Shown here one piece after another: positions 35,101 to 47,100 of a stretch of DNA of 64,000 nucleotides. This stretch comes from Galbula dea (lineage: Eukaryota; Chordata; Aves; Piciformes; Galbulidae), in the NCBI GenBank assembly GCA_013399015.1, contig VWZX01010624.1:296435-360434 (forward strand). Reading direction: 5' to 3'. A program made the translations under genes and the position numbers. Position 1 is the first letter of the stretch. Every line of letters starts with the position of its first letter. The notes beneath the pieces were generated by a model. That model was not told the DNA's origin. It worked only from the letters and a program-made list of their open reading frames with translations, and searched no databases.

Positions 35101-35975
35101 TAGAATCATTAAGGTTATAAAAAGACCTCTTAAGATCATTGAGTCCAACTGTTAATCTAACAGTACCAAATCCACCACAAAACTAAGTCTCTAAGCACCA
35201 CATCTACATGTTTTTTGAACACTTCCAGGGATGGTGACTTCACCATGATGTTCCAATGCATGACAACCCTTTCAGTGAAGAAATCTTTCATAATATATAT
35301 TCTAAACCTCCCCTGGAGCATCTTGAGTCTGTTTCTTCTCATCTTGTCACTAGTTACCTGAGAGAAGAGACCAACCCCTACCTCACCACAACCTCATTCC
35401 AGGTAGTTGTAGAGAGCGAGACGGTCTCTCCTCAGCCTCCTCTTTTCCAGACAAAACAACTCCAGTTCCCTCAGCTGCTCCTTATAACCCTTGTGCTCTA
35501 GACCCTTCACCAGCTTTGTTGCCCTTCTCTGGATACACTCCAGCAACTCAGTGTCTTTCTTGTAGTGAGAGGCCCAAAACTGAACACAGTATTTAAGGTG
35601 TGGTCTCACCACTGCTGACTACAGGGGGACAATCACCTCCCTAGTCCTGCTGGCCACACTATTTCTGATATGAGCCAGGATGCTATTGGCCTTCTTTGCC
35701 ACCTAGGCACATTGCTGGCTCACATTCACCCAGCTGTCCAATAACACCTCCAGGGCCACTTTTCCAGCCATTCTTTCCCAATGTAGCACTGCATGGGTTG
35801 TTGTGGACTAAGTGGGGGACCTGGCATCTGGCCTTTTTGAACATTATATAATTGGCCTCAGGCCATTGATCCAGCCTCTTCAGATCCCTATGTAGAGCCT
35901 CCCTGTCCTCAAGCAGATCAACACTCCTGCCCAATTTGGTATTGTCTGCCAGCTTACTGAGGGTGCACCCTGTCA
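35101..35975 (-). mobile_element. CR1 LINE with RT C-terminal remnant (minus strand)
   Basis: This is about 875 bp of a CR1 read right to left. The 3' end lies at 35101 (TAGAATCATTAAGGTTATAA) and the 5' truncation near 35975 inside RT. Minus-strand frames carry LADNTKLG where FADDTKLG is expected (catalytic Asp to Asn, Phe to Leu), then LVRPHLKYCVQFWASHYKK-type text at 35394-35612 and YIMKDFFTERVVMHWN at 35157-35342. Frames are interrupted, and the copy is dead. Divergence is clearly higher than in the 29.6-kb copy. Confidence 0.93.
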
Positions 35976-38900
35976 TCTCAAAGACACAAAATAATTGATG
36001 ATGCAAACTTAGCCTCCTGTAGCACTCACTGGCAATTCACATCCCCTTTACAACATGAAAAAAAATATATAGAAAACTATGGTGCAATATTTCATACTCA
36101 TGAACTTGTTGGCTTATGTTTTCATTTGCAACTACTGTGATTTGCAAGAGCAGGCAAAAACCAGCCAGAAAACTAACTTCAGAACATCTCAGTGGAAGCA
36201 CTCCTCTTCTTGTTCATACAAACATAGAGAGATTCATCACCAACCACTGGTAGAATTGAAAACTAGAAGCACAGTCGAAGTTTTGGAAAAAACTTTCTCC
36301 GTGTGTATTTGAATTATTTCACATTTACTTAACACAAATAACCAATTTTTTCTTCTACCTTCTATCCTTCCTAGCTGTGCCTTAGTAGAAACACTTAGAT
36401 TTTTTCTTCTTCTGCCGTAACAAGAAGATTTTTTTCTTTGTGCTTAGAGAAAGTAGTAAAGATTGTATCAGATATTGTTCATTACACAATAGAATCAGAA
36501 CTATGCTATGGGGAACCGAAGCTGAAGGTTAAATTTGGGAATGTAGCAGAAGAACCTTTCAGCTGTGACTTTCAGCAAATTCATCATTGAGGGAGCTTAC
36601 TCTTGTATTACTACTCTTCTGTTATTTTTGCAGAGGCTTGTGAGATTTCCAGAATTTGCTGCTGAATACAAACTACAGAAGACTTCAGTAATAGTAAAAT
36701 ACTGGTTTTAACTACACGAAAAACAAATACAAAAAATCATGTCAATATTATTTTCAAGAGGGACTGTTTGTTCTTATCCATTCAAATCAACTTTGATACA
36801 TTCTCCTCCAGGCTCTATTATCCAGTCCCCAATGTTGAAGCATCCTTAACTTGGTGCAATTGAAGAACATCCACATCCTCCAGCAGAAGTGTCCTTATAC
36901 TAATAAGGGCTCTGAATTGATTCAGAAGGCACTATCCAAGTCAACAGGCACTTTAAAGTAACACAGGCTTAGTCCATGACAGTATTACATATGTGCTTAG
37001 GTTTCCCCACATGTGTGAATGCATTCAGATACCTTTATTCAAAAATCCTCTTAGAGGACTTCCACAATTCATTTAAAAGGCTTGTTGAGATTTTCTGGTT
37101 TTCAGTACACTTCAGTCTCCCTTGTGATTATAATTGGCCCCAAAACCCACAGCAATGTCTGTAGCACTGCTAAATCCCACTCACCAACTGCAAGCTTTTT
37201 ATCCTAACATGAAGTCAAAAGAGCAGATACACAGATTTTCGTGCCTCAGTTGGAAATTTCTGAGACAATTTCCAAAGATATTTTAATGCTAAGAAGATAT
37301 TAATGCATACCTATATGTCTGCATATTAACACTGTGGCTCAGATTTATAGGAATATGCTTCTAATACTATATTTGAAACTCATAAAAGTACATTCTTATT
37401 ACTCTACTGCTTGTCTCTGGACAACTTTTCATTTCTAAACTTTCTAAACCCTCATTTCATTTAAATTAGATTATACTACAACATGTCTGCCTAAGTTTTT
37501 AGGGACACAGGAACAACCATTTATTTGTGCACGCGCTTGTACACCATGTACTCATCAAAGTAAGACTGAAAAAGAAAAGGCAGTATCTTTCTATTCCATC
37601 ATGTCATTCTTTACTAATTAATAAAGTGCTCCCTCTGGATGCAAATACAACTCTATGCAGTCATTTCCCACTTTAAATAAGAACTACTACAGTATAAACT
37701 GAACACTTCTACATGAAGATAAAGACAAGCTGCAATTTGTGCCACAATAAGAAATGAAATTATTAATAACCATAATATCATGATGTTTAGTCCAGCAAAT
37801 GCTAGCAGTCTTGGATCTTTGGTGCACAACAGCACAACATTCTAAATCTATTTTTGAAATTGCTCTGGTCCTGCACTTAATTAATGGACTGTAGAACCAC
37901 AACGTGACCACAGAACCACTGGGCACAGGAGGTAACTGCACTGACAAGCAGAAGGAACTGTCATCCTGTTACACTTCTGGACCCATAAGGGCCTGCAGGA
38001 CAACTAGAGATATTAGAGGTACTATTATATTCTGTTCTTCAAGCATCCACTTGCTACAGTGCTGAAGCTGACAGAACCAGATATTGCAGAGTTGTCATTG
38101 CACATGGCTTCTCAAGGACATCTTGCCCACCCACTACTCCAGTGACCAACAATTCAATGATCTTGAGCTGGCCCTCAGATAGCCCTAGGTTCTCCCCCCC
38201 CAAAAAAATCTTCTGTCAAGGACAGGTTGCCTATCCCTGCCTTCCTCCCTGTTGCCACATAGCCTCTGCACCAGGAGATTAGATGAGCTGCTTGAGTTTC
38301 CTGAGCTCTCAAGGGGAGAAACCACTGTCCAGAAACAGTTGGCTCTTGGGCCTCTCAGAGAACAAGGGCAAGGAGGCTGGGACTAAGAAAATACCCTACC
38401 CATCAGTCGATTATTTCCACTGGCTGACAAGATGCAATATTCCTATAAACCCATTTTCTGCAGGACAAGACAATCACCTGAAGAGCTGAAATCTATATGC
38501 AATGCTCAGGCCACAAGCAAGGCTGAGCTATCTAGGTAATAGCAGAGGCACAACTACCCACAGAGAGGAAGCCACTAGAAGGGGAATGGTAAGTAACAGC
38601 AATTTACTTATATAACAACAGGAGACAAAGAGCCATATATCTTGAGCAAAATACATCTCACTCCTTCAAAGAAATTGAGCAATAATCTCAGCTGACAAAA
38701 TAAGAACTTTAAAATATTATTTTAGCGTGAGGAATAATCTTACTGTGCTGTCTCTGCCTAGCTTGCCAGTTGCTCCAGCCAGCTTTTCAGAAATGCTCAG
38801 GCAGACCCTGTTTAAGCAGAGACAGAACTGGAAAGGATCCTGTGGCAAAACCTGCATGAAGTACAGGTCTATGTTCATTGCCTCCTGTGGAAGTAACAGA

Positions 38901-39420
38901 ATTACTTATTGAGCTGCTCATGGCCTTTGAACCTCAAAGGTTATGATCTGAACAAGAATACACCCTGTCACTGAAGATCACTGAAGTGCAGATGCTGAAA
39001 CTATAAGGCTAATTCCCTTTTTTAAAGGGAATCAAAACACTCCAATGGCACCTGGTGAACATTAAAGCCAGCTTTAGTTTCAAAGTCAGAAGCCCTTGGG
39101 AAAAGCAGAGGTCACATTTGTCAGGTCACTCTTTGCTCTCCAAACATTGCTTTCCTCCTCTCTTTCTTTATGTTTTCATTAACACTATCAAGCCTGACAA
39201 ATATTTTTTTCTTTTCTTTTCTTTCCCCTCTCTCCTTACCTCCCTTTACTTGTCCCACCATCTGTACCAGCCTTTTCCACCTTTACTGTGTGAAAACCTG
39301 ATTAGGAAAGCAAGCTCATTTGTAGGATAAAGTAGCAAAACAGAGCTTGGTAAAGCCAAGCCTGCTGTGACCCCTCAGTGACCACCATATTCTCCTGTAC
39401 TTCAGCCTTCAGGTCAGCAT
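35976..39420. other. gene-free stretch
   Basis: Unique sequence. No exon with convincing signals. A C8A7-like run lies near 38192-38207. No dispersed repeat was recognised. Confidence 0.55.
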
Positions 39421-39875
39421 ACATGCAATGTTATCCAAGTGCATGGAAAGCAGTTCCTACACCCTAAAGCAGGGCCACCACTAGCCATGTGGCTCCAGAG
39501 TGTGAAACAAGCAGGAACCAATTTCTATAGGAAAGCCAAAAAACATAACACTGAAGCAGCTGGTACTGGAAAAACATGCAATGTTATCCAAGTGCATGGA
39601 AAGCAGTTCCTACACCCTAAAGCAGGGCCACCACTAGCCATGTGGCTCCAGAGTGTGAAACAAGCAGGAACCAATTTCTATAGGAAAGCCAAAAAACATA
39701 ACACTGAAGCAGCTGGTACTGGAAAAACATGCAATGTTATCCAAGTGCATGGAAAGCAGTTCCTACACCCTAAAGCAGGGCCACCACTAGCCATGTGGCT
39801 CCAGAGTGTGAAACAAGCAGGAACCAATTTCTATAGGAAAGCCAAAAAACATAACACTGAAGCAGCTGGTACTGG
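39421..39875. repeat. 153-bp tandem repeat, three identical copies
   Basis: Units begin ACATGCAATGTTATCCAAG at 39421, 39574 and 39727. The spacing is exactly 153 bases both times, and I find no mismatch among the copies. The third breaks off after ACTGG at 39875, giving 2.97 copies. Because 153 is 51 codons, one + strand frame (39439-39882) stays open through all copies and encodes a Lys/His/Gly-containing 51-residue repeat (starts HGKQFLHPKAGPPLAMWL). No family is recognised, there is no Kozak-type start evidence, and the frame is most simply a by-product of a 3n period with no stop. Zero divergence indicates very recent amplification or gene-conversion-like homogenisation. Confidence 0.95.
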
Positions 39876-39880
39876 CAAAT

Positions 39881-40008
39881 AAAAACAACACAAACCAAAA
39901 CAAACAAAACAAAACCAACCAAACAAAAACCCACCAAAAAACCCAACCCACAACAAAACCAAACCAACAAAAAAACCAAACCAAAACCACCAAAAAAACC
40001 AACCAAAA
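39881..40008. repeat. 128-bp A/C-only tract
   Basis: From 39881 to 40008 there is no G and no T. The text is CAAA, CCAA and CCACC blocks. It begins five bases after the 153-bp repeat stops. The minus strand is therefore pure G/T, which explains the Gly/Phe/Val/Leu-rich minus-strand frames at 39770-40089. These are not genes. Confidence 0.95.
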
Positions 40009-43000
40009 GCTAGGGTGTGGGAAGAGTGTAGTTCTCCCTACATGAAGATTCTTCTCAAATACTTGGTTGGTGGTGAATTCATATCCCAAAGAAGAATGGC
40101 TCAGATCCCTTTTGAAGAAGTCACACCAACAAAAAGTTATGTAATGTAATTGAAGACAGTCTCATTGTCTGTGTAGACTAACACTCATGGCAACATTCAA
40201 CTATCTACTTACTAATTCATTATCTTTCACCACCAAACAAAACAGTGTTTCAAAGTTGGAAATACCTTGAGGGAGTCAGAACTGCTCTTCTGTATCTAAG
40301 AACTGTGAACAGCAAAGCTGAAGCCACCTCCTTTCCTGGGTCTTGGCACCTATCTCTGTTATTATCTGCAGGTGAAATGGAGCAGCACGAACACTGTTGG
40401 CATGGCAATGTAAGGAGAATTTGTTCCCCACTAGGCCCCTCCCCTGTAATTTTTGCATGTCTGTGAATACACTGAATCACAAAGGCTTCAATATTTTAAT
40501 GGATGAAAAAGTGCCTTTTTTTTCCCTTAGAAAGGGTATTTATAGTGCTTAACACCTCTCTTTCTTAAAATCTTGCTTTCTCTTACCTGCCTGTAAATAT
40601 AAAATAATTGGATAAGCCATCTCATTTGGAAGTTCTCTGAGTTTCTTCATACACTTGTTCATTAGCAAGGTTTGGAGTGTAACTGGAAGGGTGGTGCACA
40701 TGCATCCTGTCCCCAAGGCACTGAGGAGGTAAAATGCTACAGGCAGACTGCAAGATAGACTAAATTCCATTTTTTTGAGACATTAAACTTTTCAAACTCC
40801 ACCTCCAAACGGTGGGGACATCACTCTGCCAACTGTCTAAGAGCATGCAGAGGACTCAAGGCACCTACCATCTCAGTACTCCTTGGATCCCCTCCTCTGC
40901 CCACTGGCATATGTCCCAAGAATAACTTGTTCTAATATAATCCATTCATTTAGCAAAACAAAGGCTATGCACACAGATATCCTAGTTGAGGTGCCAGAAG
41001 CTGACATCAAATTCATCTCTCATAGCCCAGAGCCACTCAGCTGAATTCCCAGGGCAAATTAAGTCAGAGATGAACTTCCACCCTTAGCTAGGCACAGAGG
41101 GACAGAGTTTGCCCCATACTTTGTAACAGAGGTGGTCCAAGTAGATAGGACTTGGAAAAAAGCCAATAGCTCCTCTTGAGGAAACACAGAGTATTTTCAC
41201 CTCATACAGTTGATTTATTTACAGATAGGTGCTGATAGAAAACAAACCCTGAGACACCAAAATGAAGAGGGTTGGGTAGGGTGAGCATGTATTTATTCTA
41301 GGTTCACTTCTCAAGGAAAGAAAACAAGATGAGGTATCAGTGCTTTGGAAAAAAACCAACACTAAATGGACAAGAGAGCAGTAGAGCTTCAAGAACTTTG
41401 CACCACAGCACAGAATCTGTTTGTGCTTCAAGAACTCTGCATTCCTTGGGTCACAACTGATCTAGCTAGCTTCACTTGTGGATGGACATGGCCTGGTCTT
41501 CCCTTCCTCCCTCTGCAGTGCTTGTAGTCAGCTGACAATTTTTAAAGCATGGCACTATGTGGATTTTTTGTACGGAGATTTGATTTTTTTTTCTAATTGT
41601 TTTTTAACAAAATCATTCTCCTCATTCATCTTTCCCTCTGCTCTACCCCAGAGCATCTGTGAGAAGAAAGGATGGGTATGAGTAGTTTGAGTGCTGGAGA
41701 TGTATGTTTTGCATCAATCACTGACTTGGGGAGGTAGACCTATTGTACACAGAACACATACCAGGCGCCAGTGGCTGCTGCGTGGCAAGGTGAGGTGACA
41801 ACCATCTGATGTCATTGTGAGCTCACACACCTGCTTCAACGGCACCCAGAGCTGAGGGTTTTCCCTGACTGATGTGTGCAGCTGCTTTGTGAGGCTACGT
41901 GGGTGAAGGATGTGGGCTGCTCCTGGCAGGGCACCAACCTGAACTTCCCACCAACATTGCACAAGGAGAAGGCAGACCAAGATTCATACCTGCCCACCCA
42001 CACAGACAACCCAGCTGTTACAAAAATACATGACCTTAAAAACCAGGGCATGAGCAAAGGGAGGGAAATGTCTTTCCATTTTTGTTCCCTTTCTCACCAG
42101 CACTGCAAATAATCATGTATGAAAATACCAGCAGAAAAGCAGAGCGGGCTGGCTTTACCTCTGGCAGAGCTCTGCTGATTCAAATCAAGTTTCACACAAA
42201 CTAGGTTGGCCTATTGCCTTCACCATGTTTGCTACCATGCTTCTTTTACCACTCTTCTAGAAATTCCCTTGGATATTCTAACTCTCTGCTTGTCTATTTA
42301 ACTCCAAAAAGAAAAAAGGCGAAGGAAGGAAAAAAAAATAATTAAAAATTAGCACATCTTCCTGTATGAAAAGTACAAGTTTGGCTGTTTGGCTTAAGAA
42401 AGTATCTGGAAAGTACAGAAGGAACAACTTCTCAAGTCTACAAAAACAACCACTTCTTCCACATATGCTCACATATCTCCTGAGAGGAAATTCACTGCTC
42501 AGAAACCTGATATTCCACATGCTCTAATTAAGGAAAAAGGAAATAGGTTTCACAGTCTCTTGTGCAAGGGCCAGTGAACATAAGTCAAATAGTCACCTAA
42601 ACCCATGAAAACACTTTGAAAAGAAGTAAAACAAACATTCAGCTAATTTCCCAAACGTATATTCAGTAATGTTTCTGGTATAAAGGGCAGTGGGTAGGAA
42701 GGAGGAAAAGAATGTGGGAGGGAGACATAGCTTTATAGTCCATCCTCAACCCATTTCATGCATTTGTGGTAGAGGGATCTACTCTCAGCTGCTTTAGCAG
42801 GGCTACCAGGGTGGCACAAAACGGACAGTGCCACATCCGGAAAAGCTACTTTCTGAGAAGTATTATGCTTCTATGGTCACACCTACCTCTGTGCCATCTA
42901 TTAAATGCTTAGGTAAATTTAGCAAGAGTCAAGGGATGCACAGCCCAGTAAGTCTTCATTCACCTCCTGAAGCTTTAGGAAAAAATATTCCTCCTATTTA

Positions 43001-43961
43001 GGAAACTCCAGGACTTATTCCACTTTGAAACCACTTTCTGTCATGGTACAACATTCCACCTGCTTCCAACCTGTTTAGTGACAGTGATTATGCATCACAT
43101 TTGTCCCGAAGAAGGGAAAAACCCCAAACCAACTGCAAGCCAAAAATAACATTTACATAGACATTTCCAGTTCCATTCAGCATCACAGTTATCTGCCTGA
43201 GTCTGGCCTCTCAGAGCTCAGCAACAGCACTAAAAGAAGGCAGGTGAGCCCAGCAATCAGCTCTGTGATTAGAGATTGCAATCAAGGGCTGTTCACTAAA
43301 CAAGCAAGCTACAAGTTTTTTCCAGATCTAGAGACTGCTAAAAGCATGCTTATGTTTTCAGTGTAAATGCACTTATTTAAGACAGTGAAACTGAAAAGAA
43401 GACACTTGATGGGAAAGGCCCCACTAGTCTAGAGATAAGACCTGAACACTGCCAGTTCTGAAACAAATTGGCCTTGCATTCTTATGCACCTTCTGCATAA
43501 GAGTCAGCTACAACAAAACTAATTGAGATGCAATGGTAAAAGTAAGAATGTAGCTCTTCTTATCTAGTTTCTTCTACCAATGTCAGTTAAGACACACTGT
43601 TCTTTAGATGTGGATGCTGTACAAGGTCTAGTCTCTTCCAACTTGTTTTGCAAAATACGAGGCAACTTCAAAAGTACTAGGTAAATGCTAGTTTCCTTTT
43701 CAAGTGTGTTTTATTTCTTGATCATTTACTGGGAAAGTACTGCTTAAATACATTGATCTGAAAAGACTTTGCTGCTATGGGCTGTATTACATAGCAGGAC
43801 AATGCAAAAACTCTAAATCTTTACAGGTTGACTCCAAGCAATGTCTTCAGACAAATTATAATATTTTTGCATCTTACACTGTTCACAGAAAAACAGTAAT
43901 TATGTCTGATGTAAAAATTACAGTGACAATAAATAAGTAATCATATTAACAGTGATAAAAC
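40009..43961. other. gene-free stretch
   Basis: Unique AT-rich DNA with scattered pyrimidine runs. No exon, RNA gene or dispersed repeat was recognised. Confidence 0.55.
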
Positions 43962-44130
43962 TCAATTTTTATATAGCACTTTTTTATCCCTAGAACTCAA
44001 GGCACCTGGCTTATTGTCCCCATTTCACAAGACCTTTGAAACTCTGAGATGCAGTTACTTTCTTAAGGCCATACAACACATCATTGGCAGACCCTGGGAC
44101 ACAGCTCAGGCTCTTCAGCCCTACCAGATG
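43962..44130 (+). repeat. MIR-like SINE remnant (amniote)
   Basis: TTTTTATATAGCACTTTTTT, ATCCCTAGAACTCAAGGCAC, CTTATTGTCCCCATTTCACA, GAAACTCTGAGATGCAG, TTACTTTCTTAAGGCCATAC, TCATTGGCAGACCCTGGGAC and CAGGCTCTTCAGCCC follow, in order, a common amniote repeat. Its landmarks are TATATAGCGCTTTTCATCC, TTATCCCCATTTTACAGATG, GAAACTGAGGCACAGAG, TTGCCCAAGGTCACACAGC and CAGTGGCAGAGC. The 108-codon frame over it is fortuitous. Confidence 0.6.
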
Positions 44131-47100
44131 GTAGGCAACAAAACCCTTGGGTTTTTCCCTTCTTTTAATTTCCACCTATTCTTCTATGTATTTTTGATTT
44201 TGTATTTTGAAGAATTACTTGAAAACACGAGATACTGGCCTGTCTTTTCCTGGCAGGGTAAGAATGTTACCTACTATTGCAGTTTCTCCTCTTGGTCAGA
44301 GCACACTGACATTGCTTTGAGTATTAAAAGTCTCCAGTAATGCCATGAAGAAAAAAATTTTTAGAAAAAAGCATTTTCTAAATCATTTGTATTGTTATGT
44401 ATCCATGGTTCCTCTTAGAAAGCAGCATCTTTAACTCACCCTCACCTGATCTACTGAATGCAGGCCTACCACCTACTATAGGCAGTAAACAGGAAAAAAA
44501 AAAAAATCCAAGTACATAGAGTTACACATTTCAGGAAGAATAAAAGCCCAGAGTGATCCCTCATCAGCAGTCATAGCCATCTTTTTCCTCCCTATCTCTA
44601 TTTCATCTTTAATACCTGGCACTGCCAGAACTCCCTTTAAGAAAGCAGAGATTTCCCTGCCAGTCACAGCTGTCAAAAACTCCAGCCAACTACAACACTA
44701 CAGCTGGATGGATTTTAATAAGTTTGCACCTAACTCAAGCACCTTCAGCTACCAGCTAAACATCTACTCACTCCAGGGGTACTTCTGAAAATGGAAAAGT
44801 TATATCTGCCTGTACCAGTCTGGCCACCTGCAATCCAGCTGAAGCAAGCAAGAGGAAGCATCCCCTCCTCTCATAAAAAAGATTTGTCATCTGTAGTGTG
44901 AGCTCCATAACAGGGTCTTTACATTACATTACATATCATAACATCTTTTTCCCGTCCTTACAAAGTCTCCCATGCCAGACAGCAACTCCCAAAGTTTGAA
45001 GTGACAATAGTTTGACACTATCCAGTGTAGGATGATCAAGTGGATGTAGTAAGTACTCTCCACCAGCATGCCTACCCACACACAACCTCTTCATAAATGA
45101 GATATTTTCCTTCACATTAAAAAACATCATCAATCTGGAGAGGACAAACTCTGGTGTTTTACCTTGTGGCTAATAGTCAAAGATTTTCTATAGCTAAGAA
45201 TTCAAGGCAAAGGGCCTGGGAAGTATGAGATCTTTTAAAGCTCCTCTGCCTATAGAGTTTGCTCAACTTCTGGTTTTGAGATGAAATGTAAAGGCACTTA
45301 GCTCAACTATTACTCTACTAAAATAAAAAATAGAACAATCAACTGCTTAACTGCAGTTATCTAGCAGTTTGCAAGTATTCCTCTACAGTTGCAGTGTGTG
45401 TTTTCTGACAAGTAACACAAGAAATCACTTACAAGATTTTTCAGACTCAGAAGTATCAGTTATTCAGACATAAATCTGCAATTGCTGGTGGCAAGACAAA
45501 AACCACCATGTAACTTTCTCTGGCTAAGCACAAGCTGAACTGAATGGATTAAACCATTATCTTAAATCAAGCGCATAGTCAGATTTCAGCTCAACTTCCT
45601 CCTCATGTGTCCACATACTCTTAACACAGAATAACTCTCATCTCTTAAGTAAACAAACACATAAAGTCACCAACCAAACTAGAAGCTCCATGGAGGTTAC
45701 AGATTATGATCTCATAATCTTTGGGTTTTTTGGGGAAGCATTTCCTTCCCAAACTGAATTCAATTCACCTAAAAAATTTAAGCAGAGAGTATCTTGAACT
45801 CACAGGAGGAAAGTTGCTCAGTCATGATTACACTACCCTTTTGGTCTGGTTTTAATATGACTTAAAGCTTTTTATTAATTTGATTAAAACCAAACAGAGA
45901 AACCTGTTAAGAGTGGATGCAACAGTATTCAGTGAGATACTACTCAAAAATAGCAAAAGTAGATGCATTTGAAAGACAAAATTCTCTTGTCTTTGGCTCA
46001 TGTAATATATGAAGAGTGAAGAGTTACAATCACAAGCTATCACTACTTCTGTTATTGTTGCTAAGGTAAAACCTTGTAATTAACCCTCAGGCAAATCATC
46101 AATCTCCACATTGCTTAATTTTCTGTCCTTGAGGCACCTACAGCAAAAATAAGCCCTGTGAGGCCCCACAACACAGAAACACCCAAGTGCAGGTGTGTCT
46201 ATGGATATTTGTCTATTTTCTTTCAACATTTCCACCCTGTGGCCGCTTATCTAGATCGCCCTCTCCTTTCCACATTCACCTCTGTTTATTCTTTTTGGCA
46301 GTCAAGAAAGGGAAGAACACTCACACACTCCTGTTTACAGTCCTCTGGACCACTCCTAGTAGTTGTGCTTTGACTCAACAAATCTCAGGAAAGTCAGTGC
46401 TGAGAAGAAATGTGCAACTTCCCAGGCACACTGCTCTGGAAGGAAATGAGCTGTGCTCTGCAGGGAAAAGGAAATTGCTTTGGAAGTCTAGACCGAGCCC
46501 TTCCTTTTCCATCCCTCCTCCTGTTTCCCCCTTGAATATATTTAAGACAAAACAAAAGGAAGGTGAAGAATAAAAAGGAATCATTGGGCAGAGTTTCCAT
46601 CTCTGCATGTAATAAAAACACAACTGGATGTGGATATAAACATCAGCAAAACATCAGCTAGAGGAAAGGGAGGAGAGACACAGGACTACTGACACGCCTA
46701 ACAGACAAGGATATTGGCAGCATCTGGTGCAGCAAAACGGGAATTAGGAATGTAGGCATACTTGCAACATACTGCAAGCTGCCCCTCTGATCCTCCTATC
46801 AGGTTGGATTTGTCTTTAAAATGTAGTAAGTGATGCAGCTGCAGATCTAGTTGCCTAGAACTGTGCCAGCGAAAGCAAAAAACATACAAAGTGTTTAGTA
46901 AACTTTCTCTGTTTTGGGATTATCTCCAAACTGAAGACACAGTAAGAAAAGCAGCTGTGAAACAGAATTGCAACAGCAGAGAAGCTTGAACCTATCAAAT
47001 GAACCAAATGAATTTTAAAAGAAGCCTGTAGAGACTTTATGAACTGAGATGGAGGAGAGACAGGTCAGATAGGTTAACCAACATGGCTTGGATTTGGAAG

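Noticed and set aside
39421..39875. CRISPR-like array
   Set aside because: The copies are directly adjacent 153-bp units with no spacers, in vertebrate DNA. It is a minisatellite-type repeat.
39770..40089. Minus-strand Gly/Phe/Val/Trp-rich open frames of 78 and 100 codons
   Set aside because: They read the complement of the A/C-only tract. The composition is an artefact of pure G/T sequence.
44476..44676. A run near 44494 as the poly(A) tail of a processed pseudogene
   Set aside because: No coding-like or spliced-mRNA-like sequence adjoins this or the other A runs (16497, 16718, 50463, 59370).
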